27,926 nucleotides of DNA from a virus, in IMG/VR virus record IMGVR_UViG_3300010885_066018, positions 1-27,926 of that record. One strand, given 5' to 3'. Position numbers and translations under genes: made by a program. Shown one piece after another: positions 1 to 8,884 of the stretch; position 1 is the stretch's first letter; every line of letters begins with the position of its first letter. The notes below the pieces were generated by a model. The model made no database searches. It had not been told where the DNA came from and saw nothing but the letters and a program-made list of their open reading frames with translations.

Positions 1-3000
1 ATGCCGCGCAACTTCCTTCGGGTCCACGCTCCTCTGTCCAGCAAATGCGTCTGCAAGATTAGCATTATCAAGCTCCGCTGCTTTGACATTGGGCTGCCCT
101 TTGATCTTGTTAATGATCTGATCGATGGGAGCTCGCTGAGGTATTTTGCTGGCCGCCTCAGCTGCGGCGCTGTAAAAACCCATTGGCGTCAGGTTGCGGG
201 CTGTATCTACAGCCGACGTCGGCGACGATCCCGCCCCAACAATATCGAGAGCTTTATTAACAGGATCATCAACTGCGCCGCCCTCAGCGCGAGAAAGTGG
301 ACGAACAAGCGGTGCCGCAGCATACGACCATAATATCAGACGACGCGCCTGATCCTCAAGATCGTCATATCTAAGCTCGACCGGGTTGATAGCGCCACCG
401 TAGGCTTTTGCAGGTTTTTTCTCTCTTGACTTTACGCGATATAGCTCGCCTTTCTTGATTGTTTCCATCGCGTTTCTAGCAGCGTCTTCATAGTCTGCCG
501 GCTGCGCGCGCTCCGGAGCAACGCCAAGCTTGCTAAATAATTCTTTCTCATGAAACCAAAGAGCCGCTTGAATATCTGCAACGCTAATGTCCAAACCATA
601 TTTCTTTTTAAGAACTCTCTTTGCTTCTTCTACTGTATTTTGTTGGAAATCACGTTCCTTATCACCGCGTGGAGCGGCAACAGGTAAATCGCGATTTTCC
701 ATCCAGTTCTTTGCGCGTCGGCGAATATCTGATTTATCTTTGAATCCACCATCCTTATAAGCTTTATATAATTTACTGGCCAATTCCTGCATGCTTTCAG
801 GATTATTTATAAGTTTATCAAAATCGTCATGAGACATATCTTGCATATCATTGCCGAAAGTCCACGGTTTAACATTTCCTGAAGCGTCTCGATTGTATTG
901 GCCGTTAGTCGTCTTACCGGCATACTGCTCATGCGGTAACCCATTATGATGCAGAAATTCTGCTTTTACTGCGTCTTTAAAATCCTGATATTGTTTTTGC
1001 TCGGCAATTGGTGAATGGATAAAATTATGGCCAAGCAATCTATTCCACGTCCGGCTAAACCAAAGATCTGCCGTCAGTGTTGAATAATCGCCGTGAAGAT
1101 TGTTAATGAACGAACCAATTTTTGGTCCAAACACCATCCAACCTGTAATCTTCTGGTCTCCAGCTCCCTTCATCGTGAGCTGTTCTTGACCGGGAACTTT
1201 TAACGTCGGATCTTCGCGAAGAATCTTGTTCCATTCGCTAACACTTTTCTTTTGATTAAAAAGATCCCGCATGCGTTCATAGCCATTTTGATCAAGCAAA
1301 TGATGAAGCTTCATCAAATTGCCTTCAATAGCTTTTGTCTGTGCGCCAAAGCCGCCGCTTAGATCCTTTACCGCTTCAGGAATAGATTTCCCTTCATTGC
1401 GAATCTTGTCATACATACGCGCGGCAAATATTGAATTGGAATGAACGTCATTGCCCTGCGACGTTATGCCAAGTATGGCGTCGAAAAGCATTTCCTTATC
1501 TTTATCTGTTTTTAATTCAGGAAAGATTTGATGATATAAACCTTTTGCTTTTTTCAAAGCAGCATCATACCAACCTATAGCTGACTTATCGGAATTATCG
1601 ACGTGATACTTCACTTCGTCAGCAATATCGCTGGCAATTAATTTTTTTGCCTGATCGCTATGATCGTCGGGATCTATCATTCCCTTTTCTGATGCGCGGT
1701 TTTGCAGCGCATAAAGGGCATCATTAACTCTTGCCTTACCACGATCCCCGGTAGGCCGGATGTCTAATTCTTCTTCGCCAGTCATAAGAGGGACCGTGGT
1801 CCGGTCCCCCGATTTCTTTGTTGGATAAAGAGCCGATCTAACCTTGTCGGTCTCGTCGTCTGTTAATCCAAATGTTTCTTTGAGGCGCTCTGGTGAGAGG
1901 CGGTATCCCTCTCCTGCGACCGCTTTGGCGTATGGCGCAAGAACATGATCGACGATCCTTCCGAATAAATCGGGTGATCTTTGGGAGCTATCTTCCAGCC
2001 CCGTTCCTTGGCCACCTTTTCCGAATATGCCACTGAGGTAGTCTTTCGCATCGATTGCATCTCCTTTTGACCGCGCAAGATATATGTCGTTTAAGCCAGT
2101 AGATTTCGATATGCGGTCAATCTTATCGGCGAAGTCATCATATCTCTCTTCTCCACCAAAGTGAAGAAATTTCGCAGCTTTTTTATCTTTTGTTAAAGAA
2201 AAATCTAAACCTTCCTGGCTGGCTGCATCCATAAGCTTATCAATGTGCGTTTGAGAAAGAGCCCTGCTTCCTTTGTTGCCAATCAATACGGCAGGGATAT
2301 GTTCTTCGTCCGATATGTCTGGGTTATGCCGGACGTGAATTGTCTGGTCTTGCTGGAACCCAAAGCCAAGCATATGCGCCAACTTTTCAGCATGCTCTGG
2401 CTGCATATCCGGATGTTCAACAACGAATGAAGGCTCAGCCTGCTGGTTAAACGTCCCCAGGATCGACGTAAATCTTAATTTTGCTGGATCAAGCCCGACA
2501 TGATCCTTCACTAAATCTTTAAAGCCCTTGCTCTTTAAAATTCCTTGAGCCCGATCGCTAACATTCTGCAGTCTTGGTTCATTCTGCAAAGGATGTTGGA
2601 CAGGAGGCGGCAATGCCGTTCCTGCTATTGCCGGCGTAGATGGAGAGAACTCAATATCTGATGTGGGACGTTCGCCTTGAGCGCCGTAGCCTTCATATTC
2701 AGGCTGCTCATAAGGAACCTTGGCTTCAGGCGTAACGCGAGGCCCGCTGCCTTTTCCTGGCTTTGGCGATACAACAACGCCAGGGATATTTTCTTTGGCA
2801 AATGTTTCGGCAAGTTTAGGCGACTGAACGCGGCCCTCAAACGGGCTTACAGGAGGCCTTGGCGCTATTGGTCCTGGTATCGTAGCGCCTTCTGTAGGAA
2901 TTGAGCGAGCGACGTTTAAACCGCTTTCTACAGGGTTGCCCCCAGCAGCCATCACCTGCCGCCCAACTTCTGGCAAATAATGCGTTGGATATTCGTCCTG

Positions 3001-3126
3001 CAAAACTTCTCCACCACGCGCCATGCTCTTGCCAGCAGCAAGTGGCGATGCAACTTGAAACGAAGACGTCTGGTCTTTTAAATGATCGTTGATGATGTCA
3101 AGTGCGCGGTCAATTATGCTGCCCAT
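1..3126 (-). CDS. Large polyvalent virion protein, N-terminal 1,042 codons (runs off left edge)
   Basis: The reverse frame from ATG at 3126 is open for 1,042 codons to the window edge, with no stop. The start overlaps the portal stop (TAATG). The first 170 residues are Pro/Gly-rich and low in complexity. Residues about 500-690 form a helical domain ending in a GPKIGSF...NL...LTADLWFSRTWNRLLG pattern. Around residue 830 there is ISVADIQAALWFHEKEL, and after about residue 930 SRAEGGAVDDPVNKAL followed by a TPMGFYSAAAEAASKIPQ block. From memory, these last segments recur in very large multidomain polyvalent proteins of phages and prophages, which are thought to be packaged and ejected with the DNA. 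The position directly after portal fits a virion component. The function of each domain is inferred only; no catalytic domain is firmly identified. Confidence 0.8.
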   Translation of the reverse strand, partial: MGSIIDRALDIINDHLKDQTSSFQVASPLAAGKSMARGGEVLQDEYPTHYLPEVGRQVMAAGGNPVESGLNVARSIPTEGATIPGPIAPRPPVSPFEGRVQSPKLAETFAKENIPGVVVSPKPGKGSGPRVTPEAKVPYEQPEYEGYGAQGERPTSDIEFSPSTPAIAGTALPPPVQHPLQNEPRLQNVSDRAQGILKSKGFKDLVKDHVGLDPAKLRFTSILGTFNQQAEPSFVVEHPDMQPEHAEKLAHMLGFGFQQDQTIHVRHNPDISDEEHIPAVLIGNKGSRALSQTHIDKLMDAASQEGLDFSLTKDKKAAKFLHFGGEERYDDFADKIDRISKSTGLNDIYLARSKGDAIDAKDYLSGIFGKGGQGTGLEDSSQRSPDLFGRIVDHVLAPYAKAVAGEGYRLSPERLKETFGLTDDETDKVRSALYPTKKSGDRTTVPLMTGEEELDIRPTGDRGKARVNDALYALQNRASEKGMIDPDDHSDQAKKLIASDIADEVKYHVDNSDKSAIGWYDAALKKAKGLYHQIFPELKTDKDKEMLFDAILGITSQGNDVHSNSIFAARMYDKIRNEGKSIPEAVKDLSGGFGAQTKAIEGNLMKLHHLLDQNGYERMRDLFNQKKSVSEWNKILREDPTLKVPGQEQLTMKGAGDQKITGWMVFGPKIGSFINNLHGDYSTLTADLWFSRTWNRLLGHNFIHSPIAEQKQYQDFKDAVKAEFLHHNGLPHEQYAGKTTNGQYNRDASGNVKPWTFGNDMQDMSHDDFDKLINNPESMQELASKLYKAYKDGGFKDKSDIRRRAKNWMENRDLPVAAPRGDKERDFQQNTVEEAKRVLKKKYGLDISVADIQAALWFHEKELFSKLGVAPERAQPADYEDAARNAMETIKKGELYRVKSREKKPAKAYGGAINPVELRYDDLEDQARRLILWSYAAAPLVRPLSRAEGGAVDDPVNKALDIVGAGSSPTSAVDTARNLTPMGFYSAAAEAASKIPQRAPIDQIINKIKGQPNVKAAELDNANLADAFAGQRSVDPKEVARH

Positions 3127-5486
3127 TATTCAGTCTCCTGCGCGCCTTGATTACCTAATGACCGAGCAATCTCTAAAGCATTGCGGCTTTGACGATCGGC
3201 TGACTTATGATGCGAATCAATAATGCGGTCCGCTTCGCGATGCTCCGAATCTTCGCGCAGCTTATGCACGTCGACGTTCATCTTCATGGCCTTGAGCTCG
3301 AGCTCCTGCCGGCGCGTCTCCGCATCCATCATCTTCGCTTCTGCGTCGACGTTGCGGAACTGGCCATCTTCGCCGCCGGCTTTTGCCTGCGCCTCGATCA
3401 TCTTTGCCTGCGCCATCATTTGCTTTGTCTGCGAATCCATCATGCGCGACTCGCCTTCGGCTTGAGCCGCTTGAACAGAAGCTTGCGCGACCATGCTCTT
3501 TGCGTCGGCTTCCTGCTTGAGGATCTTGATCTCTTCCATGACCTTCTGCATCTCTGGCGGGATCTGGCCAGCCTGCTCGGGCGGCGCAAGGAACTGCTCT
3601 GGATTGCTCCAGCCAATTGCCTTCATCGCGGCAAGGTCAATTGCCTTCGCGTCATACATTGCAGGATTAGAAGCCTGCAGCTGCTTCAACGCCATCACCT
3701 TCATCAGGCGTTGCGTCTGGCTTGCAGTGTTTGGGTCTGCCTGCGGGACAAGATCGCACTTATTAATTGCTTCAATAAAGGTTGCTTCATCCCACTGACG
3801 TTTTGGTTTTTTGTTTCTGCCCCAAAACGAATCCGGGTGTTCGCGGAAGCAACGAACCAGCAATTGAAATTCTTCTGCTTGCGCAGTATGCAAGCGTTTA
3901 TGCACGGCGTTTAGGATCTTCGTTGCTTGGTCAATCAACGCAAGCGTTGTTCCGACCGGCGCATCGGCCCGACCTTCGCCAACTTGCAACTCGCTCGTTG
4001 TGCCAACGCGTTGCCCAGTCTCAACCATGTTCAAGACAAGGTTCATCAAAGCCTGACCAGGCTCTTTATATGGTAATGGCATTACGGCTTGATTGATTGG
4101 CATGCCGCCTGTCTTCACAAGCGCGCCGCCGCCTGGCGGAACGCGGAATATATTCGTGTTCTGACGCGCGCCAGTATCTGCCATAAGAAAGCCGGGGAAG
4201 TTCGCATACATGCCGGCGTCGAGCATTTCGCGCCACGCGGCAGTAACCGCGTTTGTGGTATTACCCAGAATATGAAGTAGACCAATATCGTAAAAACCCA
4301 TACCAGGAACAAACTGATACTTGACGAAATTGATGCGAGCTTCAGGCAGCTCGTTGCCCTCTTCTCCCGTTGGCTCATCGTAGTTCCTCACAATGGAGAG
4401 AACCTCCCTCGAGCTTTTATCAATAGTCACGCGATACGGGATCTCGAGACCTGTTACCTTCCCTTTGTATTTGTGTTCGAAGCCATGAATATCGAGCTCG
4501 CAATATACTTCATATATTTCGCGATCGCGATCGTCTGGATTGCGCGCCTCTGCAGAAATGCCTTGCTGATCTGCCTTCTCGCGCTGCACAGAATCTTTGC
4601 CCTCATACGAAGGCGTGCCAAGATCAATGTCGCGATAAACGCCAAGGATCTGCAAACGCTTCACAGTGCTTGGGCGCAAGTAAACGCGATGCGTTATGCG
4701 CTTCGCGGTCGTTAAATCTGTCGCGGCGTTATTGACGATGAGATCGTCCGCATCAACGGACTCGCTAACTGGTCTTCCTCTGAGAGGACAAAAATAGATT
4801 TTCTTAAATGCTGTTCCGCCAAATCCGAGCATGAAGAGCATACGATCTGTGTCGGGATAGTATTCCCGAGCAATGGCTGTGAGATAGTGATTGAGATCGG
4901 CTTGGAGAGCGTCCGCAAGTTCGTCTTCTGCGACTGTGTCATCGTCTGATTCCGTTCTTACTTTTACAGGTCCATCTGTCGGCAACAGCTCGCTGCGCGC
5001 ATTCGCTTGAAAGCGCAATACAGCTTCGAGCAGAAGCGGATGGCGAACTTTCGACATGCCTTCGACAGGAGCGCCATCGCTTGCGCCTTGCAAGCCAGGT
5101 ATCTCGATCTTTAATCCGAGAAGCTTGATGCCTTGCGCGCGATCTTCAATCCAATCTTGGCGGCTTGTTAAATCGTCTTCAATGCCGCGCAGCATATCGT
5201 CTGCGATTGCCGCCAGCTCGCCTTGATCAATTTCATCGACAAGATTGTTGAACCATCCTTCTGGATTGTCGGCGCTGCAGGCGCTCTCAACGGGCTGCCC
5301 GTCAAGCGATACGCTGACGGAGCCATCATCATGCTCGATACGCAGGATGTTGCCCTTGTCGTCCGTCTCAGGCTTGTCGTGGCCCTGCTCGATCTCAACA
5401 AGAATATCTTCAAGGCCGCCGAGGCCGCCGGCTGGCTCCTCCTGATGCTGACGAATTGAAGGAGAAAGCCCCGGTGTCATTGGCAT
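3126..5486 (-). CDS. Portal protein
   Basis: A 786-residue protein just after terL, where tailed phages place the portal, the dodecameric ring at the capsid vertex through which DNA passes. The N-terminus is acidic and Gly-rich. A region near residues 100-320 contains RQDWIEDRAQGIKLLG, HPLLLEAVLRFQANARSELL and an MLFMLGFGGTAFKKIYF segment typical of P22-type and related long portals. The C-terminal 200 residues are rich in Ala, Gln, Met and Lys and predicted helical/coiled coil (repeated MMDAQ/KMIEAQAK-like stretches), resembling the barrel extension of long podovirus portals. It lies 2 nt after the small upstream gene, and its stop overlaps the next start. A strong AAGGG ribosome-binding site precedes the ATG. 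The family call rests on pattern recognition plus context. Confidence 0.88.
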   Translation of the reverse strand: MPMTPGLSPSIRQHQEEPAGGLGGLEDILVEIEQGHDKPETDDKGNILRIEHDDGSVSVSLDGQPVESACSADNPEGWFNNLVDEIDQGELAAIADDMLRGIEDDLTSRQDWIEDRAQGIKLLGLKIEIPGLQGASDGAPVEGMSKVRHPLLLEAVLRFQANARSELLPTDGPVKVRTESDDDTVAEDELADALQADLNHYLTAIAREYYPDTDRMLFMLGFGGTAFKKIYFCPLRGRPVSESVDADDLIVNNAATDLTTAKRITHRVYLRPSTVKRLQILGVYRDIDLGTPSYEGKDSVQREKADQQGISAEARNPDDRDREIYEVYCELDIHGFEHKYKGKVTGLEIPYRVTIDKSSREVLSIVRNYDEPTGEEGNELPEARINFVKYQFVPGMGFYDIGLLHILGNTTNAVTAAWREMLDAGMYANFPGFLMADTGARQNTNIFRVPPGGGALVKTGGMPINQAVMPLPYKEPGQALMNLVLNMVETGQRVGTTSELQVGEGRADAPVGTTLALIDQATKILNAVHKRLHTAQAEEFQLLVRCFREHPDSFWGRNKKPKRQWDEATFIEAINKCDLVPQADPNTASQTQRLMKVMALKQLQASNPAMYDAKAIDLAAMKAIGWSNPEQFLAPPEQAGQIPPEMQKVMEEIKILKQEADAKSMVAQASVQAAQAEGESRMMDSQTKQMMAQAKMIEAQAKAGGEDGQFRNVDAEAKMMDAETRRQELELKAMKMNVDVHKLREDSEHREADRIIDSHHKSADRQSRNALEIARSLGNQGAQETE

Positions 5487-5488
5487 GA

Positions 5489-5704
5489 TCAGTTCCCTTT
5501 GCCTTCCAAAAGGCGCGTAATATCTTCAACGAAACGCTCAAGGCCTTCGCGGGCCGCCATATTATCATCTTTGCCGCGGATCTCATAGACGCGCACATAG
5601 TCGTGCGGTTCCTTCCCCCAGACCGTTACTTTGAACAAGCCAAGGCCGTGGCCATGAGCTGGAGGGGCATCGATCACATCGACGACAGCGTTTGCATAAA
5701 TCAT
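5489..5704 (-). CDS. Small conserved protein between terL and portal
   Basis: 71 residues. Begins MIYANAVVDVIDAPPAHGHG and contains a VTVWGKEPHDYVRVYEI segment followed by an amphipathic helix ending LERFVEDITRLLEGKGN. It is predicted beta-rich then helical, without a signal peptide or membrane segment. It starts 11 nt after the terL stop and ends 2 nt before the portal start, so it is almost certainly co-translated with packaging genes. No function is recognised. Position suggests a packaging or head-assembly accessory protein, but nothing in the sequence proves this. Confidence 0.7.
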   Translation of the reverse strand: MIYANAVVDVIDAPPAHGHGLGLFKVTVWGKEPHDYVRVYEIRGKDDNMAAREGLERFVEDITRLLEGKGN

Positions 5705-5715
5705 TTTGATCCCGA

Positions 5716-7344
5716 TTAAATTGGATAAAGCGGCTGCTCTTGCTGGCCGGTGTGCATTCTACCTTCATCGAGGCCGGCTGTGAACTCAGCACCGCGGACT
5801 AATAGGCCGATCTCGCGCAAATGTTTTAACGCCATTGACGTAGTATCGACAAGGTCGTCGTGCTTGCCACGCGGGAACTGCGCAGCCTGGTTGATGACCA
5901 TCTCGGCCCATGGTCGCTCGGGCGCATAGATCAGGCCTTCTGCAAATATATGCTGGATCGAGTAAAGGCGCGCCAACTTGTCCAGGCCCTTCGGGTCGAC
6001 CAGCTGGACGGCGAACTCATCGTATCCATAGACGCGGCGGATCTCTTGCGCCACGCTGATGCCGCTGGCTTTATTCTCGATCAGGAGCTTGTCGACGCCG
6101 TAATCGTCCATCGTCTCCTGAACTTTGGCAATGAGCTCATGCAGCTCGAGGCGCTCGGCCCATGCATACATCAGCATGCATTTTGGGTGCTCCTCTTTGT
6201 ATTGGCGATTAAGGATGGCCATCTGCCCATCTGCCCCAGGCGAGCGGGTAACGACGGCAGTTTGGTCGCCGCCTTTCCAAACGCCCCATACTGTCATGGC
6301 GCTCGGGTCATTTTCGCTTTTGGTTGTGTAGGCGGTGTCGACCGCGGCAATCACATAATCAAATGGAGGGTATGACGGCTGCTCCCACTTTTGCCACCAA
6401 TCGCGCTTGAGGACGCCGCCGCCTCTTGGCTCTGGCGATTGCTGGAACTGACCTGCGGTTGCATAGGGTCCCATAGCGTTTTCATCCCGATCGACGACAG
6501 CCTCGGGAAAACGATCCGGAAAAAGAAGCTCGCCTTCTTCTTTTCGCGGGTCTTCGAGGCCGAGCATAGTTGCGAATGCTCGCCCCGGGTCGTAGCGCAT
6601 CGGAAGCATGATATGGTCATAACCCAATCCCTTACTCAGGATAATGCCGCTTGTGTCTTCCTCATGCAGGCGCTGCATGATGACGATGATTGCCGATTCC
6701 ATAGGCTTGTTAAGACGCGTCGGAACTGATTCGAGAAACCATTCCTTGCGGCTGTTGCGAACCGCCTCAGACGAAGCGTCGTCAACGCTGAGGGGATCGT
6801 CGATGATTACTCTGTCGCCACGAGCGCCAGTGATGGAGCCGGCCGCGACTGCCTGCCTGAAGCCTGTTGCAGTCGTTTCAAACTTTGTCTTCTGATTTTG
6901 GTCTTTGGTTATTTTTACGCGATCGCCCCATCGGGCTTGATACCATTCTGATTCGATTAAGCGTCTCATCTTTGTTGAATCGCGGATGGCGAGATCGAGC
7001 GAGTGCGACGCGCAAACATAGCGCATGTGCGGCATGTTCTTTGGGCCCCACTCCCAAGCAGGCCAGAAAACATTTGTGAGGAGCGATTTCATCATGCCTG
7101 GCGGCACGTTAATCAGCAGGCGATTGTAATGCGTCCCGTCTTCAAACTCGACGCCATATGTTATGGACTCGAGTGATTCGGAGATCATGTCGACGTGCCA
7201 GTTGTGAAAATATTCTGCGCCTGGTTCTATGATCGGCCACGCTTGGCGAATAAATTCCACGAGGTTTTCTTCGCACTCATCGCGGCTGATGTCGATGAGC
7301 GTTTGTTCTGCGTCGATCTTTGTCCCAAAGATCTCGACGATCAA
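5716..7344 (-). CDS. terL: Terminase large subunit (packaging ATPase/nuclease)
   Basis: 542 residues, normal for TerL, the motor that cuts concatemeric phage DNA and pumps it through the portal. A Walker A-like motif PPGMMKS lies at 81-87 and a Walker B RVIIDDP at 178-184. The RNase H-like nuclease half begins with AAVDTAYT (Asp336), continues with LIENKASG (Glu423) and ends with KHDDLVDT near residues 505-512, giving the expected acidic triad. The start overlaps the upstream gene by 4 nt. PPGMMKS in place of the usual G-x-G-K-S/T is a common TerL variant. Flanking terS and portal genes confirm the identity. Confidence 0.96.
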   Translation of the reverse strand: MIVEIFGTKIDAEQTLIDISRDECEENLVEFIRQAWPIIEPGAEYFHNWHVDMISESLESITYGVEFEDGTHYNRLLINVPPGMMKSLLTNVFWPAWEWGPKNMPHMRYVCASHSLDLAIRDSTKMRRLIESEWYQARWGDRVKITKDQNQKTKFETTATGFRQAVAAGSITGARGDRVIIDDPLSVDDASSEAVRNSRKEWFLESVPTRLNKPMESAIIVIMQRLHEEDTSGIILSKGLGYDHIMLPMRYDPGRAFATMLGLEDPRKEEGELLFPDRFPEAVVDRDENAMGPYATAGQFQQSPEPRGGGVLKRDWWQKWEQPSYPPFDYVIAAVDTAYTTKSENDPSAMTVWGVWKGGDQTAVVTRSPGADGQMAILNRQYKEEHPKCMLMYAWAERLELHELIAKVQETMDDYGVDKLLIENKASGISVAQEIRRVYGYDEFAVQLVDPKGLDKLARLYSIQHIFAEGLIYAPERPWAEMVINQAAQFPRGKHDDLVDTTSMALKHLREIGLLVRGAEFTAGLDEGRMHTGQQEQPLYPI

Positions 7345-7610
7345 TGCGAGCTCCCTTCAGGCCAAACAACAAGATTGTCTCTCTTTGCGCGATTAACAGA
7401 ACGCTGGACCGCCTCGACAAACATACTAAATTCTTCTCTCGCCTCTTGCTCAGAGCTCATGACGGAACACAAGATGCATGCTGTAACGGCCGCCATTGTT
7501 TGCATTGCTATATGCGAATCTGGCGATTGATATAATACGTGCAATATGGCGGAGGTTCCATCGACAATCGCCTGGATCTCTTCGTCTACCTCGTCGCCGT
7601 TATCGTTCAC
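7341..7610 (-). CDS. Small hypothetical protein between terS and terL
   Basis: 89 residues. Acidic N-terminus (MNDNGDEVDEEIQAIVDG), then a hydrophobic helical region HIAMQTMAAVTACILCSVM and a charged C-terminal helix. It overlaps terS by 4 nt upstream and terL by 4 nt downstream, so it is translationally coupled within the packaging operon. The hydrophobic stretch might be a buried helix rather than a membrane span because polar residues flank it closely. No family recognised. Confidence 0.7.
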   Translation of the reverse strand: MNDNGDEVDEEIQAIVDGTSAILHVLYQSPDSHIAMQTMAAVTACILCSVMSSEQEAREEFSMFVEAVQRSVNRAKRDNLVVWPEGSSH

Positions 7611-8059
7611 TTATTCACGACGGCACTCAGCGCCGCCTTCAATGCTTCGCGCTGACTTTCATCTAAGTCACGCGTGTCAATGCGCGTAACGCTTTCTGTT
7701 TTGATTGCGCCGCCATCAGGCCCGCTGACTTCGTTAATCTTGCGCTCTGTGTAATCGTCGCGGAAACGAGCTTGCATGCTGGTCTTCCAAACGAGCGCGT
7801 TAAACTTCTCGGCGCGCATGCCGGAGCGCCCTTCTTGCTCCCACCATTTCTGCTCTTCCATCTTCGCACGCGATAGAGCTGTGGAAAAATCTTCATGTGC
7901 GGCCGCCCAATCATACAACGTCGTGCGATCGACATCGCAAGCAAGCGCCCATTCGACCATACCTGCGCCCGTCTTTGCGAGGTCAACAATGGTCTTACAA
8001 TATTCAGGTTTGTATTGCGTCGGCCTACCAACGGGCCGCTTTTCCTTTACTTCTGCCAT
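7607..8059 (-). CDS. terS: Terminase small subunit
   Basis: 150 residues. N-terminus VKEKRPVGRPTQYKPEYCKTI, then a helix-turn-helix containing GMVEWALACDVDRTTLYDWA (about 34-53), then a long helix with WWEQEGRSGMRAEKFNALVWK and RFRDDYTER. This arrangement is characteristic of phage DNA-packaging small subunits, which recognise the packaging site and stimulate TerL. The C-terminal DESQREALKAALSAVVNK helix is likely the oligomerisation or TerL-contact tail. It is first of three overlapping packaging genes and starts 1 nt after the small lipoprotein stop. Confidence 0.9.
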   Translation of the reverse strand: MAEVKEKRPVGRPTQYKPEYCKTIVDLAKTGAGMVEWALACDVDRTTLYDWAAAHEDFSTALSRAKMEEQKWWEQEGRSGMRAEKFNALVWKTSMQARFRDDYTERKINEVSGPDGGAIKTESVTRIDTRDLDESQREALKAALSAVVNK

Positions 8060-8060
8060 C

Positions 8061-8201
8061 TCAATTACAATTCTCTGGTTGCGTTACAGTGCAGTGGAAG
8101 ACATACTTTGCTGGCGCGCATCCTGCAAGGAACGAAAATCCTACCAGGATACAACTATAGGTCGCTGCCACAACAAGCGCCCGCACTGTAATTTCTTTCA
8201 T
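8061..8201 (-). CDS. Small lipoprotein (46 residues)
   Basis: Reading the minus strand from ATG at 8201 gives 46 residues: a short charged start (MKEITVR), a hydrophobic stretch, and a lipobox LAGC at residues 25-28 followed by APAKYVFHCTVTQPENCN. The mature peptide would be only 19 residues with three cysteines, including the acylated one. A GAGG ribosome-binding site lies 9 nt upstream, and the stop (8061-8063) is 1 nt from the terS start. It follows a terminator at 8225-8252. Phages encode tiny lipoproteins as superinfection-exclusion factors or outer-membrane spanins; which of these applies cannot be told from sequence. Confidence 0.65.
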   Translation of the reverse strand: MKEITVRALVVAATYSCILVGFSFLAGCAPAKYVFHCTVTQPENCN

Positions 8202-8224
8202 AACCGCGATCCTCAAAAGAGAGA

Positions 8225-8252
8225 CGCCCTGGACTATAACACATCCAGGGCG
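8225..8252 (-). terminator. Rho-independent terminator after gapR
   Basis: Perfect 9-bp inverted repeat (CGCCCTGGA at 8225-8233, TCCAGGGCG at 8244-8252) with a 10-nt loop. On the minus strand it is followed by TCTCTTTTG. It sits just after the gapR stop and before the lipoprotein, and would end or attenuate transcripts from the gapR side before the packaging genes. Confidence 0.6.
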
Positions 8253-8265
8253 CGTTGTTTACTGA

Positions 8266-8583
8266 TTAAAAATCTAGGTCTTCGTCGTCTGCTTGGGCTG
8301 GATTTGTTGCTCTATCCATCGCTGCCTTTCCCAGGGGGGTATCCGCCAGCATGCCCAAAGCATCCATATAAACTGCCAGAAGAGCTTGCTCCTCTTTCCT
8401 CTTGGCGTCATCCTGCTTGCGCATTGCGATAATCTTTTTAATGATTTTCGAATCAAATCCGCTTGATTTAGCCTCGAGGTAAACTTCCTTAATATCATTT
8501 GCGATTTCTGCTTTTTCTTCTTCAAGCTTCTCGATCCTTTCGATCAAAGCTTTCAGCTGATTGTTGTTTCCCTGCTTCTGCAT
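8266..8583 (-). CDS. gapR: GapR-like nucleoid-associated protein (DUF2312)
   Basis: 105 residues. Nearly the whole protein follows the GapR pattern: [19 protein letters not shown], then [29 protein letters not shown] and [16 protein letters not shown]. In Caulobacter, GapR is a tetrameric clamp that binds overtwisted DNA ahead of replication and transcription forks and stimulates topoisomerases. The N-terminal coiled coil and basic residues are retained; an acidic tail (ADDEDLDF) is added. The start is chosen by an AAGGA site 7 nt upstream. The 5' end overlaps the previous gene by 62 nt. A phage copy could remodel phage or host DNA topology. Confidence 0.92.
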   Translation of the reverse strand: MQKQGNNNQLKALIERIEKLEEEKAEIANDIKEVYLEAKSSGFDSKIIKKIIAMRKQDDAKRKEEQALLAVYMDALGMLADTPLGKAAMDRATNPAQADDEDLDF

Positions 8584-8758
8584 CTTCTATTCCTTGCATG
8601 ATGTGATTAGCCATGTGCCAACAATAGTCACATAGCTCGAGACAGGTGTCTGAAGGGTCTGCGGCTTGTATACTTCCGTATCCATCTCGATTTCGATTAA
8701 TCGTGGCCCCGAAGGTGCAGACGCCACGTCCTATAACTTTTCTCAAGTCTCGCGTCAT
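8522..8758 (-). CDS. Small Cys-containing hypothetical protein
   Basis: 78 residues starting [22 protein letters not shown]. The start at 8758 is chosen because GGAAGGA lies 8 nt upstream; a longer in-frame extension would run through the A/T-rich control region. Contains VCTFG and [14 protein letters not shown] (three of four cysteines near residues 14, 45 and 48), a possible small metal-binding arrangement but not a classical zinc finger. First gene of the leftward operon, overlapping gapR by 62 nt. Its coding sequence contains an extra copy of the TACTTCCGTAT repeat (8671-8681). Function unknown. Confidence 0.6.
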   Translation of the reverse strand: MTRDLRKVIGRGVCTFGATINRNRDGYGSIQAADPSDTCLELCDYCWHMANHIMQGIEDAEAGKQQSAESFDRKDREA

Positions 8759-8816
8759 GTCAACATTCCTTCCGAAGCAACAAAAACATTTTTTTAAAAA
8801 AAATGATAGAAGGGGG

Positions 8817-8845
8817 TTTACAGGTGAAGAAACTTCATGTATCAA
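8817..8845 (+). promoter_or_regulatory. Early promoter P1 with palindromic operator in the spacer
   Basis: -35 TTTACA (8817-8822), 17-nt spacer, -10-like TATCAA (8840-8845). The spacer holds the palindrome TGAAG-AAA-CTTCA (8825-8837), starting 2 nt after the -35 box. The same 14-nt block (GTGAAGAAACTTCA) occurs in the same position of the promoter at 9804. It drives the rightward early operon beginning at 8885 and may also affect the divergent leftward transcript. A repressor bound here would block RNA polymerase. Confidence 0.65.
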
Positions 8846-8884
8846 TATCATCATTGAGATTGAGATTGAAACGGAGATACGACA

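Noticed and set aside
1-333. Plus-strand open frame at the left edge
   Set aside because: Antisense to the continuous 1,042-codon minus-strand virion protein, with Cys/Arg-rich composition typical of a shadow frame.
3207-3914. Plus-strand 235-codon open frame
   Set aside because: Fully antisense to the portal gene; His/Leu/Arg-rich shadow of its Ala/Gln helical tail.
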